A stretch of DNA of 64,000 nucleotides from Dillenia suffruticosa (taxonomy: Eukaryota; Streptophyta; Magnoliopsida; Dilleniales; Dilleniaceae). The stretch covers positions 7,652,501-7,716,500 of the forward strand of contig JAVTVX010000013.1 in assembly GCA_033439265.1 (NCBI GenBank). Direction: 5' to 3'. Of this stretch, positions 38,004 to 49,458 are shown piece by piece. The translations under genes and the position numbers were made by a program. Each line of letters opens with the position of its first letter. The stretch's first letter is position 1. The notes beneath the pieces were generated by a model. The model had not been told where the DNA came from, made no database searches, and saw nothing but the letters and a program-made list of their open reading frames with translations.

Positions 38004-39969
38004 AAATACATGCACAAGACCAACCCGACCATTCCAATCAAATCTACAAAATATAAAATAAATTTCAAGAAAGAAAAGTTGAGATTTTCAAGATTAGGTC
38101 TGCAATTCCAACTAAAAAAAAAGTTAACTAAGTTCCTAAAAGAGTTTATACAAAAATGTTTCAAAGGGGTCCATCTAAAATCCTCAAAAAAGAAATCGGG
38201 ACAATTAGTACTCGTAGTGAGTCTTCGAGATAATCTTGCTTCGTGGTGCTAATATCGTCAATACCTTGGTTTAAGCTTCCTCTGTGAAAAATTAAAATAT
38301 GAGGGATGAGTATACAACAATACTCAGTGAATGAATAACATGTTATGAAAATAAATGAGGGGATGATTGTTGACATATCAAACCATTATCTCAAAATCAC
38401 ATTACCGTATCCATAAAAATTCAAAATTCATAATCAATATAAAATTTTTCTAATAAAATTCAATATTCATAATAAGTAAATCATATGCATTCAATCATAT
38501 TCATAACTTTCCAAAATCATGTGGTTACCAAATCTATAACTCTCAACAATGGTCTTCCGCGACCAAGGGCAGAACCGCCAAAAGTTTTCATGCTTTTCTA
38601 ACTTATAAATACCCATAACCTTGGTGTTGGCTCGAGCCTCCCTTGGGGTGCTGCCAAGCTAGTCCGAAAAATAATAATAATGGTCTTGGAGATATCTCTC
38701 AAGCGCGGCTATCTCCCAAGACAGACGCCCCAAACCACGTTGCCCTATCGGGCCAAACCGTGGAGGGAATGACTATAGCCATTTAATCATGCATTCAAAC
38801 ACCATTTCACAAATATCGTAACCTATCTCAAAATGTGCCACAATAGTTCAAATATCACTCAAATCATGAATCCAATACTAACATATTTAATATGGATCAA
38901 TAAATATGGCATATTATTTCAATAAAAATATTTGGATGCCTATTTCATTCAAAACTTCCTTTTGGAACATTCTACAATCATAAACTAATTTATAATCCAA
39001 TTTTTAAAACATTTGCAAAATCAAATAAAATATTTTCTCATTTAAAATCATAATTATATATCCACTCATCTCTTGGAAGGGTAACCACTCCCAATTTACA
39101 ATCCAATCCAAGATAAATCTATCTTAATCTTTTAATTGTCTCAACCTAAACCAATGATATAAATTTATCAATTAATCACAAACTAATACTAGAAAAAATC
39201 AATAATTTTCAGACAACCCAAATTATAATTTTCTAAATTCACCAATTCATCATCTAATTTCATCAAATCACATCACCAACCTAGATAAATAATTCCCCTT
39301 TCAACATTTTCTCAAATTTTAACATTATATACACCCTATGTCACTACAAAAAAATAAGGTTTTAGCGATGGATTTAGTGACGAAAATTATAGAAAAATTC
39401 ATCGCTAAAAATATTAGCGACGGATTTAGCGACGAAATAGTTTTCTAGTTTTCGTCGCTAATGAGGCGTCGCAAAAATTTAACGATAAAAAATACAAATT
39501 CGTCACTAAATTAGTGATGATTTAGCGATGAAAAATTTTTTGTCTTTAAAATTAGCGACGGAAATCCAGTATTCGTCGCAAAATTTAGCGACGAATTTTC
39601 AAATTCGTGACTAAATTAATTTATTATTTAATAATTATATTAATATTATATTATATTTTATTATATTAAAATTTTAGTGACGAATGGGATTTTCATCTCT
39701 AAATTTAGCGACGAATTACTAAATTCGTCGCTAAATTAATTTATTATTTAATAATTATATTAATATTATATTATATTTAATTATATTTAAATTTAGCGAC
39801 GAATTATCAAATTCATCGCTAAATTAAATTAATTTATTTTTTAATTTATATATTGTCTGAGCCCACGGGCACCCGCATCAACGCCCAGCTAGCTCCCTCT
39901 CAAGCCCCTGCACGCGCGCCAGCCCCGCGTCCCTTTGCTGAAATCCTTCTTTAATTGTGAAAAATGCAT

Positions 39970-40037
39970 CCGGTCAGATTCGAACACCTACGCAAGGGAA
40001 AGAACATAAAAACTCATAACCACCAAACCATTAAATT
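39970..40037 (-). other. tRNA-like segment (A-box and B-box) inside the CACTA element
   Basis: On the minus strand TGGTTTGGTGGTTATGAG (40013-40030) resembles a polymerase III A-box region, and GGTGTTCGAATC (39977-39988) resembles a B-box. The start-to-start spacing of about 42 bases is close to that in tRNA genes. Acceptor-stem pairing is not evident, so this is not a working tRNA. It may be a captured tRNA or the head of a tRNA-derived SINE. Confidence 0.4.
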
Positions 40038-40689
40038 TATCTAAACATATTCTTTTTTTATTATTTAACATCTTATGATCACATTTTTTAATAATAATAA
40101 AATAATATAAAATCATAATTTATTATAAAATAATAAAATGTTTGCTAAAAATAAAATAATAAAAGATTAAAAAATAAAATAAAATTATTCTTTAAAAAAT
40201 AAAACGAAAATAAAATATAACATATTAATTAAAAAAGAAATGATAATTCTTTATAGAATAGGAAAATAATAAAAGATTTCAAAGAATAAAAAAATATTTT
40301 TCTTTAAAAAATAAAATAAAAATATAATATAATACATTAATTAAAAAAAGTAATGATAATTCTTTGTAAAATAATAAAATAATAAAAAGCTAACTTAAAA
40401 AAGTAAATCAATATTATTAAAATAAAATGCTATTTTAAAATATTATTTAATAATAAATATGAATTTTTAAAATAAAGTAATAAAATCATAGAAAAATAAT
40501 TTTTATTAAAATATGAGTTTTTTTAATTTGTTAATGTACATTCATATTTTATTAATAATAGTAAAATAATATAAAATGATAATTTGTACGAAAATAACAA
40601 AATATTAATTTAAAATAAAATAATAAAAAAATTAAAAAATTAAAATAATATTATTCTTTAAGAAATGAAATATAAAAAAGAAAAGATTA

Positions 40690-41400
40690 AATTAATTTAG
40701 CGACGAATTGTCAAATTCGTCACTAAATTAATTTATTATTTAATAATTATCTTAACTATTATATTTTATTTAATTATATTTCAAATTTAGCGATGAATTT
40801 CAAAATTCATCGCTAAATTAATTTATTATTTAATAAATATATATTAATATTTTATTTTATTTTATTATATTTCAAATTTAGCGACGAATTACAAAATTTA
40901 TCACTAAATTATTTTATTATTTAATAATTATATTAAATATTATATTTTATTTAATTATTTTTCAAATTTAGCGATGATTTCCGAAATTCATTACTAAATT
41001 AATTTATTATTTATTAAATTTATATTATTATTTTATTTTATTTTATTATATTTTTAATTTAGCGATGAATTACAAAATTCGTCGTTAAATTATTTTATTA
41101 TTTAATAATTATATTAAATATTATATTTTATTTAATTATATTTCAAATTTAGCGAAAAATTCTGAAATTCGTTGCTAAATTAATTTATTATTTAATAAAT
41201 ATATATTAATATTTTATTTTATTTAAATATATTTCAAATTTAGCGACGAATTTTGGAATTCGTCGCTAAAGTTAGAGATGAATTACGAAATTCATCGTTA
41301 AAGTTAGAGATGAATTACGAAATTCATCGCTAAATTATTTTATTATTTAATAATTATATTAAATATTATATTTTATTTAATTGTATTTCAAATTTAGCGA
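40690..41400. repeat. Tandem array of about 90/91-bp palindrome-bearing units
   Basis: The TTTAGCGA core recurs with its G at 40700, 40790, 40881, 40971, 41062, 41152 and 41243, i.e. spacings alternating 90 and 91. Two spacer types alternate (one with TTAATAATTATATTAAATA, the other with TTTAATAAATATATATTAA), so the true unit is a dimer of about 181 bp. Each unit contains an inverted repeat around GCGACGAAT/ATTCGTCGC. It occupies the right half of the CACTA element. Confidence 0.88.
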
Positions 41401-42138
41401 TGGATTCCAGAATTCGTCACTAACTTAGTGGTGAATTTCCTAGTCCATCGCTAAATTAGCAACGGATTCTCTGATTCATCGCTAAATGAGCAACGAATTT
41501 CAAGTCTGTCACTAAATTAGCTACTATTATTTTTTCGTCAAAAATAGCGATGAAAAAATTTTTTGTCGCTAAATTCGTCGTAAAATAGAAATAAAAAAAA
41601 TTCGTTGCTAAAACCGTGTTTTTTTGTAATGTGTCAAAATCCCTAAACTTTATTCTTCTAATCTCAATATATAGTTCATATACTAGTAAAATACACTCCC
41701 ATTTAAGATAAAGGAAGAGAAATTACTTTACTTGAATTATCAATTTTGTCTCTTGGTTACATCACTTTCAAACTCTAATTTTTCTCTCTACAAAAATCCC
41801 AAATTTCAACATAAATCCAAAATTTATGCCAAAATAATGAAAATCCAAGTTTAGGAAGAAATATTACCTTTATTGGAAGATCAATTTCATCTTTTGTTGA
41901 ATCACTCCAAACCCTAGGTTCTTCTCTCTCTAGGAAAACTTGAATTTTCTCTTAAATTCAACCTTCTAGGGTGTTTGTTGAAGAGTTTGGGGTTTAGATC
42001 TATGAGTGTTTGGGATGTTTGATGAAATTGGAAAGAGAGAAAAGATGAAGAGGGATGGCCGAGAGGGTGAGAAGACGAGAGAGGGCGAGAGAATGGCTTC
42101 GGGTGAGGGAGAGAGAGAGAATAAGGATAAAAATAAAA

Positions 42139-42198
42139 TGGGTTGGGGGTGGGGGTCGGGGTCGGGGTGGGGGTGGGGGTGGGGGTCGGGGTGGGTCA
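42139..42198 (+). repeat. G-rich tract with strong G-quadruplex potential
   Basis: About ten runs of four or five G separated by one or two bases (GGGGGTGGGGGTCGGGG and similar) lie close to the outer end of the family A 5' LTR. On the element's coding strand it is C-rich. The corresponding place in the left LTR (about 31540-31560) has only a short remnant. Confidence 0.85.
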
Positions 42199-42295
42199 CG
42201 AGTGAAGGGAGAAAAGTGGGGGGGAGGAGAGAGAGTGATGTGTTTTTCTTTGACTTTTCTTTGTATCCCTTTTTATTTTTTTTCCCGTTATTACA

Positions 42296-42739
42296 CCTGA
42301 TGTAGTCCTTTTTTTTTCTCAAGGACATATACACAAAATTATAGGACACTTCATGATATACTACCATGTATACTAAACTAAACATGCAGTCATTTGTTAA
42401 AACTATTGTCATAAACTCAGACTCAAGACCAAGCTATTGAATGGCTCAATCCAAACATATGTCATATTCGAATCAACTACTCTATGGAGACACAATCACC
42501 TAAAAGATGCTACGAGTTATGAGATTCTAGGATGACTCTAAGTATCCAACTTCACGTCTTTAATGTCGTATTGCTTTACACTTTGGAGAACCAAGGATAG
42601 AGAACTTATAATTAAGGCAGGCGAAAGAAACAACGAAACTAAAGTTGTGAAGAAAATTAAAAAGCCTAAATTTTTTTTTTTGGGGGGGAGGAAGGGTTTA
42701 TGTTGCAATACCACAAGACGTTATCAATAAGGGTATAGA
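42296..42739. other. Spacer between gypsy and CACTA elements
   Basis: No gene or repeat is recognised in these 444 bp; probably original flanking DNA. Confidence 0.5.
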
Positions 42740-42889
42740 CACTACAAAACAAACACCCTATCTAAACGGATGAAAACCATCTGCTAAACCTAATTAAACC
42801 GTCGACACAACCTTCTTCAACGGATAGATCTTCAGTTGGTTATACACCAGCAGGATAAATTTATCCCAACAGTTTTGATCACCGTTGGA

Positions 42890-43756
42890 ACATGTCCTAG
42901 ATCTATATAGATGGTTAGAAAAGAGTTAGTAAAAGTTACTATATTTTATTATTGGTTTCAAAAGTATTGATAAAAATTACTATCTTTTATGTCAATTATC
43001 AAATGTGTTAAGAAATTTTATTACCTTTATTGTCAGTCACTATAACTATTAAGGATTGTTACTGCTATTTATCATCAGTAACTGTATATGTTATGAAATA
43101 TTACTATTTTTTATCGTCGGTTATCACAACTATTAGTAAATATTACTGCTTTTATCGTCAGTCACCATAACTGTTAAGAATTATTACTGCTATTTATAGT
43201 CGGTAATCATATATGTTAGAAAATATTACTATTTTTTATCATCAAGTATACAAGTGTTACGAATTGCATTTTTATCGTCGGTTACACAAGTGTTAGAAAA
43301 TGTTATTTGCTTTTATCATCGTTATCACAAGTGTTAGGAAAAAGTTACTATCTTTTATTATTGTCGGTTAGAAAAAGCGTTGAGAAAAATTACAGTAATT
43401 TATTATCAGTAATCACATGTGTTAGTATAAGTTAATGTTTTGTATTGTCGATTACCACAAATGTTAGAAATTGTTACTTCTTTTTATTGTGGGTTAGAAA
43501 AGGGTTAATAAATTTTACTAACTTATATTGTCGGTTACCACATATTAGTATAAGTTATTATATTGTATCATCGGTTATCACAAATATTAAGAAATGTTAC
43601 TATCTTTTATTGTCCGTTAGTAAAGGGTTAAGAAATAACTTTTATCGTCGGTTACGATATATATTAGTATGAGTTATTATTTGTATCATCAGTTACTATA
43701 AGTGTCAAGTTACCACATATGTTAGTATAAATTACTATCTTATATTATCCACATAT
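42890..43756. repeat. CACTA subterminal repeats (element 1)
   Basis: A degenerate unit of roughly 45-60 bp built from TTATCGTCGGTTACCACAAG, TGTTAG and AAATTACTATCTTTT recurs more than fifteen times. It resumes at 47247 on the other side of the inserted LTR element. In En/Spm elements such subterminal repeats bind the TnpA-type protein; GTCGGTTAC is the most constant core here. Confidence 0.8.
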
Positions 43757-44532
43757 GCTGGTGATATGAACCCGTTGGGTATAAAAACCCTAGAACCCAC
43801 GAACAAGTTAATTTAGCCCAAAAATCGTCCCAACGAATTATTTGAACCGGTGGAATTAAAAACCTCAACCCTTGCCCTAAAGGAGGAAGAACCTAAGGTA
43901 TATGACCTTAGACCCGTTTCTCACTAGATCAAGAACCTTGGTATAAAGATGGAATGAATGACGCCACAATCTAGATGGTTCAAAACCTAGATTGATAAGT
44001 CAAAGAACTAAACAAGACTCATATCTTGAATAAGTTCCAAGTTCTCAAAAGAACAAGACCTGTGTGAAGAATTCTCACAATTTTATTAATTCTCTCCAAA
44101 GTGTTGTCTTACACAATGTATAATGGTCTATTTATAGTCTAAAGGTAAAAATATAATTGACAACTAAAAATTTAGTAACTCCCTAAACAATAAAAAATTA
44201 GGAAACTAAACATAAGTTACAAAAAATAAAATTTAGGAAACTAAATAAATCAAACTATTTTGACCAAGTCTTGCTGCTATTTTTCTTTATTTTCGTCCTC
44301 CCTTGGTCTTGGGTTGTTTTGGGCCTTTTATTCTTCCAACTGGGCTTGTATAAGCATAATTAAGGCCACTTTTGATTCTTTATTTATTTGGGCTCCAATT
44401 TCTTGTCGTAAAGCCCCATGAATTAAGTTATTCAGTGCTTCTTTGAATCTTTTAACTCGGGCCTTTGTCACCGGCCCAACTGGGACTTGAGTTGGATCTT
44501 GTGAATTTCTTGCAATCTTGATGATCTCATCA

Positions 44533-44805
44533 TTCCCCTCCTCTTGAGAAGGATTTGTCCTCAAATCGTCACCTACATCAAAAGGACTCAAGTCAGTAAT
44601 ATTGAAAGTAGCACTAACATGATACTCACCTAGTAAATCAAGTTTTTAAGCATTGTCGTTGATCCGTTTTAGCACTTGAAAAGGACCATCTCCTCGAGGC
44701 AACAACTTGGAACGTTTCTGTACCGGAAATCTTTCCTTCCGCATGTGTAACCAAACCCAATCACCGGGTTCAAAAATCAACTTGTGACATCCCTTGTTAG
44801 CTTCT
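44533..44805 (-). mobile_element. Gypsy integrase C-terminal end (fossil part)
   Basis: The minus-strand sequence carries the integrase-tail motif LIFEPGDWVWLHMRKERFPV followed by a GPFQVLKRI pattern. The polyprotein end runs on into the LTR (DLRTNPSQEEGNDE and PVGPVTKARVKRFKEALN, 44328-44591). This is the typical C-terminus of a plant Ty3/gypsy polyprotein and is joined almost directly to gag because the middle of pol is missing. Confidence 0.75.
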
Positions 44806-45831
44806 TTAATATATTGTTCGGTTAGCTGGTTTATGTTCAGGCTTAACTCTGGAGATGGCTGAATTTTCTTCTTTTTTCGGGTAGCTCATTCTCCAAGATA
44901 TTGCATTCGGAATCTGTGGTGTTGGTTTTGGTCGTATGTTACCTCTTTTGAACTGTCTTTCAACCTTGATTGCCATATGTACCAAATCCTCAAACTCCAC
45001 ATAATGGTGAAGCTCGATCGTGTTGGCAATCTCTCGATTTAAACAATTCAAAAATCTAGCCATCGTCGCCTCTCTATCTTCTTCCACATTAGCTCGAATC
45101 ATAGTCATCTCCATCTCTTTGTAATACTCATCTACGCTTCGATTACCTTGGTGGAGACTCTGCAACTTGAGATATAAATCCCTATAGTAATGACTTGGCA
45201 CAAATCGTCGTTTCATCACCCTCTTCATCTCACCCCAAGTTTCAATGGGTCAATCCCCATTCCGTCGTCTATTGATGCACAACTGATCCCACCATACAAT
45301 TGCATAATCAGTAAACTCAATAACAGCAAGTTTAACCTTCTTTAATTCAGAATAGCTGTGACAATCAAAAACTAACTCAATCTTCTTTTCCCACTCAAGA
45401 TATGTTTCGGGATCACTTTTATCTTGAAACGATGGAATTTTCATCTTGATACTACCTAAATTGTTGTCCACCTGATTATTAACTTCTCTATTTCAACCAA
45501 GTTTCCTATGACTACCCACTGGCAACCTATCAAACCCCTCTTCTAACCCATCCCCTTCAAACTCATCCACAACTTCAGTTTCTCTTTGATGAATCCTGTT
45601 CCTCCTGGAGGGGGTTGGCACTATTGATGGTTGTCCCATTTGCGACCCCTCTTCCACCTTATCTAACCTTTCATGTATAAGATCTAACTCCCTCTTCATC
45701 ATCCGTCTCATCTCCCCCATAAATGCTTGTAGTTGTAGATTCGACCCAACTTGTGGTTGAACCTCCTCATTTATGTTATCTTTTTGATTTTGAGTCATGA
45801 TTGAAATCTGCAAGACAATGTTAGAATACAA
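44806..45831 (-). mobile_element. Gypsy gag region (fossil part)
   Basis: The retrotransposon gag domain is recognisable from KIPSFQDKSDPETYLEWEKK, VWWDQL, MKRRFVPSHYYRDLYLKLQS and GNRSVDEYYKEMEMTMIRA. The region before it (45493-45831) is the usual charged N-terminal part with QLQAFMGEMRRMM. The stretch is divided among several frames and is not a working gene. Confidence 0.82.
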
Positions 45832-48429
45832 TAGGAAAGAAACTCACCATACTCCCTCACGTATTTCACTCAAAAATAATGATTCACTCAAATCCACTCA
45901 TATTTCACTCTATGTATTTGCTTTTATTTTTAATGAATTCTCTCTTTCCTTTTACCACTCTACTTCACTTAGTCAAGTTCTTTATTGAACTCGAGAACTC
46001 AACTCAAAAATAATTACCTTGTGAAATTCAATGACTTATATAGAAGAAAGTATAACAAGAAAAGTAAGAAGGAGAGAGAAAAATAAGGAATAAGAAAAGT
46101 AGTAAATTTAAAAGAAATTTCTAAATTAGAAAGGAAACAGTCAAGAAATGAGATAAATAAGGAAGGTGAACAAATAAGGAAGTAGTTCATGAAAGGATAA
46201 CAAATATGGAAGGTTTGAATTTGGGTAAATGTACAAATAAGGAAATATTTCAAACCCAACCAAAAAAAATTTAGAAAATTCTAATTCAAATTTGATAATA
46301 ACATTTTAAAATTTGCCAAATTTAAACAAAATTACAAAATGGAGAATTATCAATTTTACAAAATTAAGAAATAAACCAACAAATGAAGAGTTTTCAGACA
46401 AAAAAGAAAAAAAATTAAATAAGAATAATTCGAAGGAAGAAAAAAAAACCTGGATTGGCTCTGATACCAACTGATATGAACCCATTGGGTATAAAAACCC
46501 TAAAACCCACGAATAAGTTAATTTAGCCCAAAAATCGTCTCAACGAATTATTTGAACCGGTGGAATTAAAAACCTCAACTCTTGCCCTAAAGGAGGAAGA
46601 ACCTAAGGTATATGACCTTAGACCCGTTTCTCACTAGATCAAAAACCTTGGTATAAAGATGGAATGAATGACGCCACAATCTAGATGGTTCAAAACCTAG
46701 ATTGATAAGTCAAAGAACTAAACAAAATTCATATCTTGAATAAGTTCAAAGTTCTCAAAAGAACAAGACCTGTGTGAAGAATTCTCACAATTTTATTAAT
46801 TCTCTCCAAAGTGTTGTCTTACACAATGTATAATGGCCTATTTATAGCCTAAAGGTAAAAATATAGTTGGCAACTAAAATTTAGTAACTCCCTAAACAAT
46901 AAAGAATTAGGAAACTAAACATAAGTTACAAAAAATAAAAATTAGGAAACTAAATAAATCAAACTACTTTGACCAAGTCTTGCTGCTATTTTTCTTTATT
47001 TTCGTCCTCCCTTGGTCTTGGGTAGTTTTGGGTCTTTTATTCTTCCAACTGGGCTTGTATAAGTATAATTAAGACCCCTTTTGGTTCTTTATTTATTTGG
47101 GCTCCAATTTCTTGTTGTAAAGCCCCATGAATTAAGTTATTCAGTACTTCTTTGAATCTTTTAACTCGGGCCTTTGTCACCGGCCCAACTGGGACTTGAG
47201 TTGGATCTTGTGAATTCTTTGCAATCTTGATGATCTCATCAGCTGGTATAAATTACTATCTTATATTATCGGTTACTATATGTGTAAAAAAATATTACTA
47301 TTTTATCATTGGTTACACAAGTGTTTGAAAAGTTACTCTTTGTCTTGATTTGATTAGAGAAGAGTTAGAAAAAATTATTATCTTTTATGTAAATATAAAT
47401 TACTCTATCATCGATTACCATAAGTATTAAGAAATGTACTATCTTTTATCATTATCGCTTACCACAAGTGATCGGAAAGATTACTACCTTTTTATCGTTG
47501 GTTATCAAAATGTTAGAAAAACGATATCATGAGTATTAGGAAATGTTAGAAATTACAAAATAAAGAAATTACTAAAATAATATAAAAGTAATCCTTGTAG
47601 TAATATGCGAGAATGATTGATATATTAATATGATATATATAAGACAAAAAAAAAGATTGTATATCCCACAACTATATATCTTCTGATTCTGAGACGCTCA
47701 TGCTAAAAAAGTTTCAGTTCGATTATCAAAAATATTACTATCATAATTTGAAAGTATAGTCCCAATATCAAAATTAAGCAGATGACCAATTTATGCATAT
47801 TTTTTCATGTCAATCTATTCATAAAAATAAGTAATAAAATGAATATAATATAATTATACATTGTAAAAAATAGTTGTAAATGAAAATATTATCTTTTAGG
47901 ATGGAGTCAAGTGATGATGATGATGATGATGGTTGGTTTCTATGTGCATTCCCAGCATCTGGTGTTAGAGAAAACTAACAATACAAATAATTTGAATTAT
48001 TATTCAAAAACAAAAGTGAAATTAGTAAGATTGTGGTAAAAACAAGAGAAATAACATTCATACATGAACATCAGCAATAAGTCTTGCTTCATTAACCAGG
48101 TTCATCAATTCATCTTGCTGTCCACTTTTAGCATGCATAGCAACATGTATAAGAATATTGCTCACTAGATTAGTAAAATTATGATTTTGTTCTGTTAATC
48201 ATTCAATCATAATAATCATATCACTACAAAACAAGTGACTTTTGTTGACGGACTAAAACCGTCTCCTAAATATAGAAAAGCCGTCAGAAAAACCTTCTCC
48301 AACGGATAGGGATTTAGTCGGTAATACACCAGTCGGGATAGATGTATTCTGACACTTTTAATCACCGTTGGAGTATGTTATATATTTATACTGACGGTTA
48401 GAACTGTTAGTCAGTAAATAGTGTTGAGA

Positions 48430-49030
48430 AAACTTACTATTGTCATTATACTTATTACTATCATCACTTACTAATCACTTACTACTTACTTACTTCTTGG
48501 TTATTACTATCATCATTTACTACTCACTTACTAGTTACTTATTACTTCTTGGTTATTACCATCATTTACTACTCACTTACTAGTTACTTACTTCTTGGTT
48601 ATTACTATCATCATTTACTACTCACTTACTACTCACTTACTAGTTACTTACTTCTTGGTTATTACCATCATTTACTATTCACTTACTAGTTACTTACTTC
48701 TTGATTATTACTATCATCATTTACTACTCACTTACTAATCACTTACTAGTTACTTACTTCTTGATTATTACTATCATCATTTACTACTCACTTACTAGTT
48801 ACTTACTTCTTGGTTATTACCATCATTTACTACTCACTTACTAGTTACTTACTTCTTGGTTATTACTATCATCATTTACTACTCACTTACTAGTTACTTA
48901 CTTCTTGATTATTACTATCATCATTTACTACTTACTAATTACTTACTTCTTGGTTATTACTATCATCATTTACTACTCACTTACTAGTTACTTACTTCTT
49001 AGTTACTACTATCATCACTTATTTACTTTT
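48430..49030. repeat. Minisatellite, 46-49-bp units, near the CACTA terminus
   Basis: About eleven copies of a unit built from TTTACTACTCACTTACTAG, TTACTTACTTCTTGG and TTATTACTATCATCA. Some copies lack three bases (ACCATCA instead of ACTATCATCA), giving two length classes. It takes the place that subterminal repeats hold in element 1 and may be the binding array for the element's own TnpA-like protein. Confidence 0.88.
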
Positions 49031-49458
49031 TGATTACTATTACACCAGTCACTATAGTCTATAGTCGTTACTATACATATCTTCTTCTTGAGTAAATGTT
49101 ATAAGTTTTGTGGATGGTTAATACAAATATAAGGAAATATAATTAAAAATGTGAAAATAAAGAAAATAGTAAAATATTGTACTATTGGAAAATGATTGAT
49201 ACAATAGGATAAAAAATAAAAAGATTACATATCCCACACCCACAATCCATATATCTTCTTCGGAGATGCTTCACTTCAATTATCAAAAGATTATGGGCAA
49301 AGTCCACCTCCATTCAATCCACCTTCAATCTATTCATTCATAATAAAAAATTAGAGTGAAATGAAGATGAATATAATATAATGATATAAAAATGGTTATA
49401 AATAAAAATAATAGTATGTTAAAAATAAAATAAAAATAAGTATTGAAATAAATATTAC

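Larger units (their letters stand above)
39339..41634. mobile_element. Non-autonomous CACTA element, 2.29 kb, with TGT duplication
   Basis: The element is 39342-41631. The left end is CACTACAAAAAAATAAGG and the right end, read inverted, is CATTACAAAAAAACACGG, continuing as GTTTTAGCRACG in both. Three-base duplications TGT flank it (39339-39341 and 41632-41634), and the sister LTR shows the uninterrupted site. It encodes no transposase. The interior is filled with palindromic TTTAGCGACGAAT/ATTCGTCGCTAAA motifs, the typical subterminal repeats of a widespread plant CACTA group, plus a central AT-rich region and a tRNA-like segment (39970-40037). It depends on a transposase encoded elsewhere. 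Confidence 0.93.
29453..42295 (-). mobile_element. Ty3/gypsy fossil (family A) with two later insertions
   Basis: This element has both LTRs: 29453-31644 (3' LTR in element orientation) and 35134-42295 (5' LTR, interrupted). Flanking bases CTTGA (29448-29452) and CCTGA (42296-42300) look like a target duplication with one later change. The internal region (31645-35133, about 3.5 kb) is shorter than a full gypsy interior and badly decayed. Integrase sequence on the minus strand near the left LTR sets the orientation. A polypurine tract TTTTTAGGGGGTTA adjoins the left LTR. A primer-binding-like stretch adjoins the right LTR. The two LTRs differ by very roughly 5-10% by eye, so the element is several million years old by usual plant rates. 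Confidence 0.85.
43757..47246 (-). mobile_element. Short Ty3/gypsy element with 770-bp LTRs (duplication GCTGG)
   Basis: LTRs lie at 43762-44532 and 46472-47241, both TGATATGAACCC...GATCTCATCA, flanked by perfect GCTGG duplications (43757-43761 and 47242-47246). They differ at about 26 of 770 positions by my count (about 3%), mostly transitions, suggesting an age of roughly one to two million years at usual plant rates. On the minus strand a primer-binding site TGGTATCAGAGCCAATCC (initiator methionine tRNA) adjoins the 5' LTR. The 1.9-kb interior holds a gag region and the extreme end of integrase; protease, reverse transcriptase and RNase H are absent. It is therefore an internally deleted, non-autonomous derivative and its frames are broken. 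Confidence 0.9.
42740..48221 (-). mobile_element. CACTA element 1: left part, interrupted
   Basis: The left terminus CACTACAAAACAAAC begins at 42740. It is followed by subterminal repeats (42890-43756 and 47247-47530), split by an LTR element (43762-47241). Beyond these, 47600-48221 parallels the sequence inside the second CACTA element (about 49140-49770), including the last exon of a PttA-type gene on the minus strand (about 48060-48215). At 48222 a new CACTAC terminus starts in the middle of that exon, so element 1 is cut there, most simply by insertion of element 2. Similarity between the two in the shared exon is roughly 80% by eye, so they are distinct subfamilies. Confidence 0.78.

Noticed and set aside
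39970-40037. Functional tRNA gene
   Set aside because: A- and B-box-like motifs are present but no acceptor stem pairing or convincing anticodon arm could be seen.
41966-42412. Overlapping frames over the G-rich tract
   Set aside because: They translate the G-run array and LTR sequence on opposite strands; no protein family match is visible.
48430-49030. CRISPR-like regular repeats
   Set aside because: The sequence is eukaryotic, the repeats adjoin each other without unique spacers, and their place fits CACTA subterminal DNA.
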